Source of the DNA: a virus
Length of the DNA stretch: 64,000 nucleotides
Virus record (IMG/VR): IMGVR_UViG_3300035181_000829
Coordinates: 26,232-90,231 of that record
Strand: one strand, 5' to 3'
Positions within the stretch are counted from its first letter, which is position 1; each line of letters starts with the position of its first letter. Position numbers and translations under genes: made by a program. A model generated the notes under the pieces. That model was given only the letters and a program-made list of their open reading frames with translations, did no database searches and was not told the origin of the DNA. Shown here one piece after another: positions 17,210-24,239 of this stretch.

Positions 17210-17394
17210 TTCTGAACCCCATGCTTTTTGATGCAATCGACGCTAACGCACTCGCCAAGGTGGTTCACCTGAGTCGGCCCGCACCCTTCGCACAACACGA
17301 CAGGATACAGCCCGGCCTTGGTGTCTTCCTCGGTAGAAAGGCCAGCAAGGTCTTTGTAGTCTGTCTCGGAACACTGTTTGCAGAAATCAGCCAC
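17206..17394 (-). CDS. Small cysteine-rich zinc protein
   Basis: 62 residues from a GTG at 17394, chosen for AGGAGAG 6 nt upstream. FCKQCSE, VVLCEGCGPTQ and GECVSVDCIKK give about six cysteines in CxxC or CxnC pairs, as in small zinc-ribbon proteins frequent in phages. It is coupled to the membrane protein gene downstream. The role is unknown. Confidence 0.65.
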   Translation of the reverse strand: MADFCKQCSETDYKDLAGLSTEEDTKAGLYPVVLCEGCGPTQVNHLGECVSVDCIKKHGVQK

Positions 17395-17441
17395 GTTTGT
17401 CTCTCCTGTCAATCCGTTCAATAGCCGCGAGCCGTTCGATC

Positions 17442-17801
17442 CTATTTCGTCTCGCAGAATATGAGTTCCATGTAGTTGATGTATCGCATAGGGTATTCAC
17501 CAACAAGAGCAAGAGGTCTGACGCCGACCGAAAGGCTGCTGTCGGCAGTAGCGTAGGCCGTCATCACTTCCAGCCGAACGTGAGGCGCTTTTACCCACGT
17601 GCATTGATGGCCGATGTTGGTTCCGATTGATTTCAGATAATTGCGCTGAAATTCAATCATCGGAAGACTCTTACCGGGAGGTAGCTTGTGTTCGCTCGAC
17701 AGACGAATGTATTCCATCAGGTCGTCGTATTCCTGATCGACCAGCCTGCGGCGACGTTCGAGTTCCGCGAGTTTTCTCGCAGGTGTATATATGATGCGCA
17801 T
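17442..17801 (-). CDS. Small unknown protein
   Basis: 119 residues: MRIIYTPARKLAELERRRRL then VDQEYDDLMEYIRLSSEHK, a coiled helix, and a beta-rich end (YINYMELIFCETK). The ATG at 17801 follows GGAG. A good sigma70-type promoter lies just upstream. Confidence 0.6.
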   Translation of the reverse strand: MRIIYTPARKLAELERRRRLVDQEYDDLMEYIRLSSEHKLPPGKSLPMIEFQRNYLKSIGTNIGHQCTWVKAPHVRLEVMTAYATADSSLSVGVRPLALVGEYPMRYINYMELIFCETK

Positions 17802-17827
17802 TAGTGTGGCTCCGGTGTTTATAGTGG

Positions 17828-17856
17828 ATTGTAGCATCGGGCCATCAGTGGTGCAA
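17828..17856 (-). promoter_or_regulatory. Sigma70-type promoter
   Basis: On the minus strand, TTGCAC (17851-17856) and TACAAT (17828-17833) are separated by 17 nt, close to the TTGACA/TATAAT consensus. A start of transcription near 17820 would give a short leader to the ATG at 17801. Confidence 0.55.
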
Positions 17857-17879
17857 GTGGTAGTCCGCGTTCTGCTTTT

Positions 17880-18000
17880 GGACATTTTCGTTATATCTGC
17901 TAGGATTTTTCGTTATATCTTTTCGCTATATATGCTGGAAATTTTTAGACATTTTCGTTATAATCATTTGTACATTTTTGCTGGAAATTTTTAGACATTT
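17880..18000. repeat. AT-rich direct repeats upstream of promoter
   Basis: A 21-bp sequence starting GCTGGAAATTTTTAGACATT occurs at 17934-17954 and 17980-18000. On the minus strand TATAACGAAAA or close variants occurs about four times between 17880 and 17970. It is non-coding and could be regulator-binding sites or part of a replication region. Confidence 0.7.
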
Positions 18001-18046
18001 CACGCTAGGGGGGTGTGTTTTAGGCGAATTGTGAAAGAATTGTGGC

Positions 18047-18181
18047 TTAAATGTGGCGGCTAGCGTAGGTGGCATATGCAGCGCAAGCGGCGATTGTCGC
18101 GATTAGCGCAAGGATAGGGTGCGCATTAGCATATCCCGTAATGGTATGGAGAAGGTCGGTATAGGTGGTATGGGCTTGCAT
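18047..18181 (-). CDS. Small membrane protein, 44 residues
   Basis: A short frame from ATG 18181 to TAA 18047: MQAHTTYTDLLHTITGYANA, then HPILALIATIAACAAYATYA and SRHI. The second half is one hydrophobic span. GGGA lies 8-9 nt upstream of the ATG, and a hairpin separates it from the gene before. It fills most of what would otherwise be a non-coding gap. The function is unknown; small single-span proteins are common in phage early regions. Confidence 0.55.
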   Translation of the reverse strand: MQAHTTYTDLLHTITGYANAHPILALIATIAACAAYATYASRHI

Positions 18182-18203
18182 AGTGTTATCCCGCGATGGT
18201 GTA

Positions 18204-18227
18204 GACGCGGGGCTTGAACCCCGCGTC
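18204..18227 (-). terminator. GC-rich hairpin
   Basis: GACGCGGGG (18204-18212) and CCCCGCGTC (18219-18227) pair perfectly around a 6-nt loop, 18 nt after the TAG/TAA region of the upstream gene. No T-run follows on the minus strand. Confidence 0.5.
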
Positions 18228-18244
18228 GTGTTGAAGCTTGCGGC

Positions 18245-18766
18245 TTAGGCGGTGACGCTACCGTAGGTTTTGCCGCTTGCGGTGAATCGCAGCAGCAGTT
18301 GGGTTTGCCCGTCGGTGTAACCCGAATGCCCGTCCGCAAAGGTATGCTTCGCGCCGGTGCCCGCGACGGGTTCGAGAATGCCCGCGTTGATGAAAACGGC
18401 GGCAACCGCATTGTCGAGCCCGCGTGCAGGGAAGGGTTTGTCCGTGCCGTAGGTTTTGCGAATATTGTAGAGAAGCGGCATATCCCGTTCGGTGGAAGGC
18501 TTGCGCGCGTGAGCCGTGAGTTTGATAGCCGTTTTACGGTTGGCGTTGATCGGCTTCGATGCGCCGCCGTAACCCGATTGCAAGCCCGCTTCGCGATGGA
18601 AATGAACGAGAGGTGCTTTCGCCGGGATGGTGGTCGCCGGGATGGTGGTGACGGTTTCCGCTTTCGTGATGCGCTTGGCGCTTGCCGATTTCGCCGGGGT
18701 GCGCTTGGCGCGCGCCGGTTTCGCTGGGGCGATGGTAGCAGGAAGATTCGTGATGGTGTTTTGCAT
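18245..18766 (-). CDS. Ala/Lys-tailed protein, paralogue 1
   Basis: 173 residues from ATG 18766. The N-terminal 55 residues are rich in Ala, Lys, Thr and Pro (PAKPARAKRTPAKSASAKR). The rest aligns with the protein at 22764-23258: VHFHREAGLQSGYGGASKPI, then a helical part with YNIRKTYGTDKPFPARGLDN. Both have basic disordered tails like histone H1, so DNA or RNA binding is likely, but no family is recognised. The two copies are 4 kb apart with unrelated genes between. Confidence 0.65.
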   Translation of the reverse strand: MQNTITNLPATIAPAKPARAKRTPAKSASAKRITKAETVTTIPATTIPAKAPLVHFHREAGLQSGYGGASKPINANRKTAIKLTAHARKPSTERDMPLLYNIRKTYGTDKPFPARGLDNAVAAVFINAGILEPVAGTGAKHTFADGHSGYTDGQTQLLLRFTASGKTYGSVTA

Positions 18767-19303
18767 GTCGTTAGTCCCGTTTGCGGCGCGCTTGATTGCG
18801 GTTGTGCCGTGACGCGATATTACGCGGCAATTGTGGCAAGAATAAGGCGCTTGCAATGGATTGTAAGCCGCGCGCGGGGGCCGCCGTGGAGTTGGGAAGG
18901 GGCGTCGGGAAGGGGCCGCCGTGACGCTGGAAGGGGTGCTACGCGGCAAGGTCGGGTTTAGGCTGTAAGGATATGTCGGGCGGCAGAGTTCGCCGTGTAG
19001 GACGAAAAAGGGTTTTCCGTAGGTGGAAACGGATTGTTGACCGCTATATGTAGTGTTACCCCGCGTTAGGTGCGGATTAGGTATTGACGCCGCGCCGGAA
19101 GTATGAATCGAGGCGGCAGGGCGATTCGCGCAAGAATGTTTCGTCGCTGATTTGGGGCGAATGCAAAAGTCGTTATGTGATGCCGCGCCGGAAACGATAA
19201 AGAGTGATTAGTCGTTATAACGAAACGGTAACGAATTGTTACGGAAGGCATTTTTCGGATTGACGGTTGGGCGGTGGCATGTTATAATAGGGTGCCGGAC
19301 TGT

Positions 19304-19351
19304 GCCGCACAGCCTGTCAGCCGCACAGCCTGTCAGCCGCACAGCCTATCA
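19304..19351. repeat. Three 16-bp tandem repeats
   Basis: GCCGCACAGCCTGTCA at 19304-19319 and 19320-19335, and a one-base variant at 19336-19351, stand head to tail. CAGCCTGTCATC follows again near 19358. They are non-coding and iteron-like. Confidence 0.85.
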
Positions 19352-19404
19352 ATCAATCAGCCTGTCATCTTCACCATCTCCATCATCTTCTACTCCTACA
19401 TGCA

Positions 19405-19504
19405 CATTAACTACCCATCTTCTTCATCTTCGTTATCATGCACATTAACTACCCTACAACTTCTTCATCTTCATCATCTACTCCTACATATACATTAACT
19501 ACCC
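19405..19504. repeat. Three copies of CATTAACTACCC
   Basis: Exact copies at 19405-19416, 19443-19454 and 19493-19504, separated by CT-rich spacers such as TCTTCATCTTC. The same 12-mer recurs in other intergenic stretches at 21.8, 22.6 and 24.0 kb. Confidence 0.85.
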
Positions 19505-19511
19505 TAGACAA

Positions 19512-19541
19512 AGAAAAGCCCCACATCTTTCAATGTGAGGC
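19512..19541 (-). terminator. Rho-independent terminator
   Basis: On the minus strand the arms GCCTCACAT and ATGTGGGGC pair with one G-T and are followed by TTTTC. It lies just after the gene at 19548-19859. Confidence 0.75.
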
Positions 19542-19547
19542 GATTCT

Positions 19548-19859
19548 TCACCAATCGGTGTTGGCTTCGTCGTAGGCACGCTGGCTATGTGTGCCATAGA
19601 GTTCGATGCTGATGATCCTCGATTCGGGATAAGCTTCCCGCGCCTTGGTCCGCGCGTCGTTGGCCGACTTGGCGGTTTCTTCGACGGTAAATTCCATCCC
19701 GTCTTCGCCGAGGAGCAGGATTTCATACTTGATCTGCTTGATGGGTTCCGGCCCGGTGAGCACACGCATCTGGTGCTCCGTGAGGGCACGCTTGCCCGCC
19801 GCGACCTTGGTGATAGACTTCTGTGCGAGAAACGCCGCGATCAGTTCCGAGTCATTCAT
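19548..19859 (-). CDS. Small unknown protein
   Basis: 103 residues: MNDSELIAAFLAQKSITKVA, then AAGKRALTEHQMRVLTG and a beta part (QIKYEILLLGEDGMEFTVEE) ending RAYDEANTDW. CGGAGCAAA precedes the ATG in the recurrent leader of this region, and a terminator follows. Function unknown. Confidence 0.65.
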   Translation of the reverse strand: MNDSELIAAFLAQKSITKVAAGKRALTEHQMRVLTGPEPIKQIKYEILLLGEDGMEFTVEETAKSANDARTKAREAYPESRIISIELYGTHSQRAYDEANTDW

Positions 19860-19945
19860 TTGTTTGCTCCGTTTTTAGGGCATAAGTGCCCGCAGTTGTA
19901 TTCGCACGGGCACTTCTTTGTTGCAATGTATCGCAGCAGATCAGA
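19860..19945 (-). promoter_or_regulatory. Leader cassette A
   Basis: Read on the minus strand: a degenerate palindrome half (TTGCAACAAAGAAGTG), then the hairpin GGGCACTTATGCCC (19878-19891), then CGGAGCAAA before the ATG at 19859. The same order recurs in leaders B and C, with parts of it in others. Confidence 0.6.
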
Positions 19946-20243
19946 TGCGGTATTTCAGGATGGTGTCGCCCTCGCGCAGTTCCCGGCTGAGAATGTAGTC
20001 TTCATACGGAATGTCGTGGGTGCCGCCCGCGTCGTAGTGGCGCATCACGCATCGAGCGAAGGCTTCCGGGTTTGCTTCCCACTCACCCATGATGGCCGAA
20101 CGTCCTACCTTAACGGTGAACCCGCCATCAACCATGCGGGAATGATCGTTGAACCAAACTTTCCCGGTTTCGCCGTCGAACTCGGCGGTGATGACCTGCC
20201 CACGATCAGTGTAGAGACGGGAGGTATTGAACGTGATCTTCAT
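19941..20243 (-). CDS. Small unknown protein
   Basis: 100 residues: MKITFNTSRLYTDRGQVITA, FDGETGKVWFNDHSRMVDGG, ending EGDTILKYRI; mostly beta-strand in character. AGGAGAC stands before the ATG, and the start overlaps the previous stop as ATGA. Function unknown. Confidence 0.65.
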   Translation of the reverse strand: MKITFNTSRLYTDRGQVITAEFDGETGKVWFNDHSRMVDGGFTVKVGRSAIMGEWEANPEAFARCVMRHYDAGGTHDIPYEDYILSRELREGDTILKYRI

Positions 20244-20476
20244 TTGCTGTCTCCTGTGGAGGCAAAGTGCAGGTTGTAGACGCCATAGAAGCCGTTATCG
20301 GGGCAATCCCGCAGGCGAGTGCTTTCCGCCTTTGCTTCGAGTTCCGTGAATTTCTCGCGCGGGAAAAGGCGGCGATCCGAGTAGTCTTCGCTCCAACCCT
20401 CCATTCCGTGATAGGTGGTGTAGTATTGCGTCCCATCTTGGTTCCGCATGGTGATGTATCCGAGTTCCGTGGTCAT
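20240..20476 (-). CDS. Small unknown protein
   Basis: 78 residues: MTTELGYITMRNQDGTQYYT then EGWSEDYSDRRLFPREKFTE. The ATG at 20476 follows the conserved leader with CGGAACAAA. It is coupled to the next gene by ATGA. Function unknown. Confidence 0.6.
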   Translation of the reverse strand: MTTELGYITMRNQDGTQYYTTYHGMEGWSEDYSDRRLFPREKFTELEAKAESTRLRDCPDNGFYGVYNLHFASTGDSK

Positions 20477-20556
20477 GGTCTTTGTTCCGTTTGTTATGGG
20501 CATAGGTGCCCGCAGAAACGTTACCGCGAGCACTTCTTTGTTGCAATGGATTGTAG
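20477..20556 (-). promoter_or_regulatory. Leader cassette B
   Basis: On the minus strand: TACAATCCATTGCAACAAAG (variant palindrome at 20544-20553), then AACGTTTCTGCG, the hairpin GGGCACCTATGCCC (20498-20511) and CGGAACAAA before the ATG at 20476. It matches leader A almost base for base. Confidence 0.65.
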
Positions 20557-20558
20557 CA

Positions 20559-20885
20559 TTACTTTCTCGTCGGATCGTCCCCAACAATGAAGTAGAGAAA
20601 GCGGGTGGCTATGCTGTGGGCGGGAATGACGAACTCGCTCACGTCGTTATTCTCCTGTGCAGCAATACAGTAGGCGAGCGCAGCAAGCGCGTTCTCCACC
20701 GTGTTATACCAGCCTTTCGCATTGAGGAAATCACTGACCACGTAGGCGGCTTGGCCGGGTTGCTCGAACTCGGTGTCCATCACCGATCCGCCGCTAAGTG
20801 CGATGGTGCCGAGCGGTTCGCCAGTCTCGTTGGCATACTCCGCCATATCCACGTTGTCGATCACTTCACAGGTAACTTTGACCAT
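20559..20885 (-). CDS. Small unknown protein
   Basis: 108 residues: MVKVTCEVIDNVDMAEYANE, a helical part with NTVENALAALAYCIAAQEN, ending FLYFIVGDDPTRK. The ATG at 20885 is preferred because TGGAGCGATAAA precedes it, in register with the other leaders. Function unknown. Confidence 0.6.
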   Translation of the reverse strand: MVKVTCEVIDNVDMAEYANETGEPLGTIALSGGSVMDTEFEQPGQAAYVVSDFLNAKGWYNTVENALAALAYCIAAQENNDVSEFVIPAHSIATRFLYFIVGDDPTRK

Positions 20886-20966
20886 TTTATCGCTCCATTT
20901 GTTCATGGGCATGAGTGCCCGTGTTAACGTTCGCAGGGGGACAACATTGTTGCAATGGATTGCAGC
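20886..20966 (-). promoter_or_regulatory. Leader cassette C
   Basis: On the minus strand: TGCAATCCATTGCAACA (variant site 20953-20962), then AACGTTAACAC, the hairpin GGGCACTCATGCCC (20907-20920) and ATGGAGCGA. It is a diverged copy of leaders A and B. Confidence 0.6.
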
Positions 20967-20967
20967 G

Positions 20968-21204
20968 TTACTTGTCATACCCAGCTTTGATGAGTTCGCG
21001 GATTGCAAGCAGCCCGCTAAGATGGGACTCGACCATCCTGTAGTAGGCGCCCGGTGTCACCCTTTTCAGTTCTTTCTGGTAATCTTCCACCAGCCAATCA
21101 ATTTCTGGCAGGATGAAGCCGCAGGCTGATTTTGACAACTTGACACCCGCGTTCGGGTGGAACTCCAAGCTGTCCTTGAACATTTCCTTGTAGGTGATCG
21201 CCAT
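20968..21204 (-). CDS. Small unknown protein
   Basis: 78 residues: MAITYKEMFKDSLEFHPNAG, then helical with LVEDYQKELKRVTPGAYYRM, ending LIKAGYDK. CGGAGCAAA precedes the ATG. The stop overlaps the downstream leader. Function unknown. Confidence 0.6.
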   Translation of the reverse strand: MAITYKEMFKDSLEFHPNAGVKLSKSACGFILPEIDWLVEDYQKELKRVTPGAYYRMVESHLSGLLAIRELIKAGYDK

Positions 21205-21253
21205 TTCATTTGCTCCGTTTGTGGTGGGCGGGTTGTTAGCCCGCCCGGTTTCG

Positions 21254-21568
21254 TTAGTAGCTTGCAAAAGTTTGCTTGCGACGTTTGCTAGGGTAAACGA
21301 CGCTAAACCGTTCCGTGGTTTTCCCGTTTACCGTGGCGATGATTTGCCGCGCGGCAGTGCAGCGCAGGATAACGAGTCCGCCGCAAGCGATTGCAGCAGT
21401 TTCGCCGGGTTGCAGTTCGATGATTTTGGCAACGTTGGAAAACGGATGCACGGGTTGCAGGTCGAAAGACCGCGTGCATTCCGAGCCGCGCGGAAAGAAG
21501 TTAACCGACGCACCCGTAAACGGGTTGTAGGAGAAGGAGAAGACGCTAGGCGTTTGCTTGCTAAGCAT
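21254..21568 (-). CDS. Small unknown protein
   Basis: 104 residues: MLSKQTPSVFSFSYNPFTGA, ELQPGETAAIACGGLVILRC, ending PSKRRKQTFASY; a beta-rich protein with a basic end. CGGGGC precedes the ATG. A variant site, CAAGCGATTG at 21384, is in frame. Function unknown. Confidence 0.55.
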   Translation of the reverse strand: MLSKQTPSVFSFSYNPFTGASVNFFPRGSECTRSFDLQPVHPFSNVAKIIELQPGETAAIACGGLVILRCTAARQIIATVNGKTTERFSVVYPSKRRKQTFASY

Positions 21569-21857
21569 GTTGGTAGCCCCGTTTGCTAAGGCATCCGCTT
21601 ATTACGGAATGCCGCAGCTTTATGTTATACGGACCCCTACATTGCTACAATTGATTATTATTATTCTTTGTTGCTGCCCGCGATCTATCTTCGCACTGCT
21701 ACATAACATCTTCTCCTTCTCCCGCGTATACTTCTCCTTCTCCTTCTTCTCCATCCGCATGTAATTCACCATCATCTCCATCAACTTCGTTATACCCATT
21801 AACTACCCTTCTTCTTCATCTTCAATGACTTACAATGCTCATTAACTACCCATCAAC
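21569..21857. other. Non-coding stretch with CT-rich repeats
   Basis: About 290 bp of CT-rich and AT-rich sequence without a gene. It carries CATTAACTACCC at 21797 and 21840, TCAATGACTTA near 21825, and no clear promoter. Confidence 0.6.
21797..21851. repeat. Two copies of CATTAACTACCC
   Basis: Exact copies at 21797-21808 and 21840-21851, just after the terminator in transcription order. Confidence 0.85.
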
Positions 21858-21895
21858 AAAAAAATGGGAGACTCGACCATTGCTGGGAGTCTCCC
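21858..21895 (-). terminator. Rho-independent terminator
   Basis: A perfect 9-bp stem, GGGAGACTC (21866-21874) and GAGTCTCCC (21887-21895). On the minus strand it is followed by ATTTTTTT. It lies after the gene at 21946-22323. Confidence 0.9.
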
Positions 21896-21945
21896 TAGTT
21901 ACCCGCCCCAAACGGAACTAAAGAACGGGTTCGTTCGAATATCTG

Positions 21946-22323
21946 TTAGGCGATTACCACGAAGGACGTATGCTTGGTATCGCTGTAGAAGTTGTTCACG
22001 CATTCCTCGATCTGGTCCATTGCGTTGAACGCGCCCGCGCCCATGTCAGCGAAGCGGGCCGCTACTGTTTCCGCGTCCATTGCATTTAGTGCTCGGTAGA
22101 AGTGGGCGATCGGCACAACAAATCGGTCGCCCGGAACGTAGGAAGGTCCGCCGGGAATCACTCTCGTCAATGCAGAACAGAACGCGATGCCCGCCGCCGT
22201 TTCCACTTCTGTGTGGAGATACGCCGTGTTGATTTCCGCCACTTCCACGTCTTCGAGGGCAAGTGCCATCTGCACGAAAGTGGGACTATTCTCGAATTCG
22301 ACTTTGAAGATTGCGAGTTCCAT
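21946..22323 (-). CDS. Small unknown protein
   Basis: 125 residues: MELAIFKVEFENSPTFVQMA then EVAEINTAYLHTEVETAAG, ending SDTKHTSFVVIA. CGGAGCAAA precedes; ATG at 22329 two codons earlier is also possible. A terminator follows 50 nt after the stop. Function unknown. Confidence 0.65.
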   Translation of the reverse strand: MELAIFKVEFENSPTFVQMALALEDVEVAEINTAYLHTEVETAAGIAFCSALTRVIPGGPSYVPGDRFVVPIAHFYRALNAMDAETVAARFADMGAGAFNAMDQIEECVNNFYSDTKHTSFVVIA

Positions 22324-22404
22324 TGTCATTTGCTCCGTTGTAGCGGGTCGTTCCCGCGATGTGATATTTGCAGGTAATCTCCCGCGTTGCAAGCGATTGT
22401 AGCG

Positions 22405-22452
22405 TTACAACCGGTATTCCGCAGGAACCCACGCATTACGTGCCAGTTCTTT
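22405..22452 (-). pseudogene. Gene remnant behind an orphan leader
   Basis: In minus-strand frame the sequence reads KELARNAWVPAEYRL then stop, like the end of a real protein, but no start codon remains and a stop lies just upstream. Before it stands a full leader of the local type: CAATCGATTA site (22525), GCGGGAACAACCCGC hairpin and CGGAGCAAA. The body appears deleted. Confidence 0.45.
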
Positions 22453-22707
22453 TTCCGTTTACTTTGCTCCGTTTATGGCGGGTTGTTCCCGCAAGGATAT
22501 GATTGCACGTTACCATCGGTGCAGCAATCGATTATAACAGGTCTGCTAATTTACCTTGTCTTCATCTACATAACGATCTTCATCTTCTTCTACTTCTTCA
22601 TCATCGTTATATTCATTAACTACCCATCTTCTACTTCTCCATCTTCGTTATCATTATATTCATTAACTACCCATCAACTTCAATGACTTAACCTATTAAT
22701 CTACAAG
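22453..22707. other. Non-coding stretch with repeats
   Basis: Contains the orphan leader at 22453-22540, then CT-rich sequence with CATTAACTACCC at 22614 and 22661 and TCAATGACTTA near 22680. No further gene is seen. Confidence 0.6.
22614..22672. repeat. Two copies of CATTAACTACCC
   Basis: Exact copies at 22614-22625 and 22661-22672 in the extended context TTCATTAACTACCCATC, after the terminator at 22708. Confidence 0.85.
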
Positions 22708-22733
22708 AAAAAAGGCGGACCTTACGATCCGCC
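22708..22733 (-). terminator. Rho-independent terminator
   Basis: GGCGGA (22714-22719) pairs with TCCGCC (22728-22733), followed on the minus strand by TTTTTTC. It lies 30 nt after the gene at 22764-23258. Confidence 0.85.
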
Positions 22734-22763
22734 CTCTATCTAGGCTTATTAGGCTTATTAGGC

Positions 22764-23258
22764 TTACGCCTTGCCGTATTCCATGCCGGCCTTGGTCAGA
22801 TGCACGGTGACTTGCGTCGTTCCATCGGTCAGGCATTCCTTGCCATCGATGTTGACCTTCATGCCGCCCGCCGTGCTGATGAGGCCGCAGGCCAGCAGAT
22901 CACGCAGCACCCCATTGTCAAGGCCCTTGGCGGGGAACGCTTGCGCGCCATACTTCGTCCGCAAGCCGTAGAGCGATTTCTGCATCCGGTCGGTCACCGC
23001 GTCCTTGGCGCGGGTGATGCCCAGCACGATCTGGACCTTGCGACCGGCGTTGATCGGGCTGGACGGGCCGCTGTAGTCAATGGTCAACCCCGCGTCGCGG
23101 TGCACATGCACCACCGGCTGCTTGGCGACCTTCGTGGCCGGAATGTTGTCGGCCTTCGGCGCAGCCGCCACCTTCGCCTTGGAACCCGGCAGGGTGATCT
23201 TGCGGGCCGGTTTGGTCGTTTTCGCAGCGGGAACAATAATTTCGCTTTTCGTGTCCAT
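22764..23258 (-). CDS. Ala/Lys-tailed protein, paralogue 2
   Basis: 164 residues from ATG 23258 (AAGAGG upstream). The N-terminal third is basic and disordered (KTTKPARKITLPGSKAKVAA). The folded part aligns with paralogue 1 at 18245-18766: VHVHRDAGLTIDYSGPSSPI, LYGLRTKYGAQAFPAKGLDN, then a beta-rich end. A terminator follows directly. The pair is probably nucleic-acid binding by charge; no family is recognised. Confidence 0.7.
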   Translation of the reverse strand: MDTKSEIIVPAAKTTKPARKITLPGSKAKVAAAPKADNIPATKVAKQPVVHVHRDAGLTIDYSGPSSPINAGRKVQIVLGITRAKDAVTDRMQKSLYGLRTKYGAQAFPAKGLDNGVLRDLLACGLISTAGGMKVNIDGKECLTDGTTQVTVHLTKAGMEYGKA

Positions 23259-23361
23259 GATGAACCTCTTTGGTTTGGACCCCAACCGTGTCGTTATTGG
23301 CGCGGCTGATGTGTTATGTTAGCATGTCGTTATAGTCGATTGCAACGATATAACGAGTTTC

Positions 23362-23571
23362 TTAGCTGTTGATGACTTCTTCGAGGTCACCAATGATTTC
23401 CTTCCACGGCGTTGTCCGCTTGTAGGTCTTCTTCGTGTTCGCCGCGCATTTGGCCCTCAACTGCGTTGCGGTCATCCTGCTGTTCTTCATCCCCGCTGCA
23501 AACAGTCGGCAATGCCCTTTAAGGAATACCGCTTGCACACGAGGTTCGGCAGGATTCAAGATCGTTGTCAT
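23362..23571 (-). CDS. Small basic protein
   Basis: 69 residues: MTTILNPAEPRVQAVFLKGH, then RMTATQLRAKCAANTKKTYK, ending DLEEVINS. CGGAGCAAA precedes the ATG and a variant site (CAGTCGATTG, 23603) is 31 nt upstream. It is the first gene after the repeat region. Function unknown. Confidence 0.6.
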   Translation of the reverse strand: MTTILNPAEPRVQAVFLKGHCRLFAAGMKNSRMTATQLRAKCAANTKKTYKRTTPWKEIIGDLEEVINS

Positions 23572-23690
23572 TCGCTTTGCTCCGTTATAACGTGTTTCCG
23601 TGCAGTCGATTGTAAGCGAAAATCACCGTGAAAACCACGCGAAAATTAGTGTTCTAAGCCTGCTTTTTCATGCTTTTTAATGTTCAATGT

Positions 23691-23957
23691 TATCAATGAC
23701 TTACGTATATAACGAATAATACACCTTCAACATCAATGACTTATAAGGCACCTATCGATTGTAAGGAAAAACAACAACAATATCAGTGGCTTATACGTAT
23801 AACACATATTACGCCTTTAATATCAACAACTTACAAGGTGCCTATCGATTGTAAGAGAATCATCAACAATATCAACTACTTAACATATAACGGATAATAC
23901 ACCTTTAATATCAACAACTTACAGGAGCCTATCGATTGTAAGGAAAAACAACAACAA
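23691..23957. repeat. Three ~90-bp tandem repeats
   Basis: Units at 23691-23780, 23781-23869 and 23870-23957 align as TATCAAYRAC-TTA..TATAACR.ATAATACRCCTT..., a second TATCAA(C/T)-AC-TTA, then CCTATCGATTGTAAG and (ACAACAA). A partial fourth unit begins at 23958. Each unit carries one variant palindrome, CTATCGATTG. Confidence 0.85.
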
Positions 23958-24013
23958 TATCAATGGTTTGTAGACCATCATAACGACTTCTTCATCATTG
24001 ACTTCATCTAATA

Positions 24014-24025
24014 CATTAACTACCC
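24014..24025. repeat. CATTAACTACCC
   Basis: Exact copy in the gene-free region, next to the tandem repeats. Confidence 0.85.
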
Positions 24026-24229
24026 TTCATCATCATTTCCTTTATTATCAATGACTTAGCCTACTAATCTACATTGCCATCACGCAAAACTTGGGGGACT
24101 GTTTAGCTGTGTTTAGCTATACTTAATCATATTATTACTATATATACTATCTATTAGTTTTTAGTAGTTTAGACCCGCGATGGAAGTTCTAGGCCCGCGA
24201 TTCTTCTAGAGAACCCGCGATTATGCTTA

Positions 24230-24239
24230 CAATCGATTG
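24230..24239. repeat. CAATCGATTG site
   Basis: Exact copy, in TACAATCGATTGTA, a perfect 14-bp palindrome, in the gene-free candidate origin region. Confidence 0.95.

Larger units (their letters stand above)
18767..19511. other. Long non-coding stretch
   Basis: About 750 bp without a convincing gene. It holds a near-match palindrome (CAATGGATTG, 18854), a TATTATAAC stretch near 19281-19290 on the minus strand that could be part of a promoter, three 16-bp tandem repeats and three copies of CATTAACTACCC. A 61-codon frame at 19066-19251 has no ribosome-binding site and looks accidental. Confidence 0.6.

Noticed and set aside
18190-18230. Possible tRNA T-arm (GGGGTTCAAGCCCC on the minus strand)
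   Set aside because: The stem and loop sizes do not fit a T-arm and the bases before it belong to a gene; no cloverleaf can be drawn.
19066-19251. 61-codon minus-strand frame
   Set aside because: No ribosome-binding site and no protein-like pattern; lies in a repeat-bearing regulatory stretch.
23691-23957. CRISPR array
   Set aside because: The 90-bp units are repeated throughout with no unique spacers, and no cas operon is present; the Cas4-like protein belongs with recombination genes.
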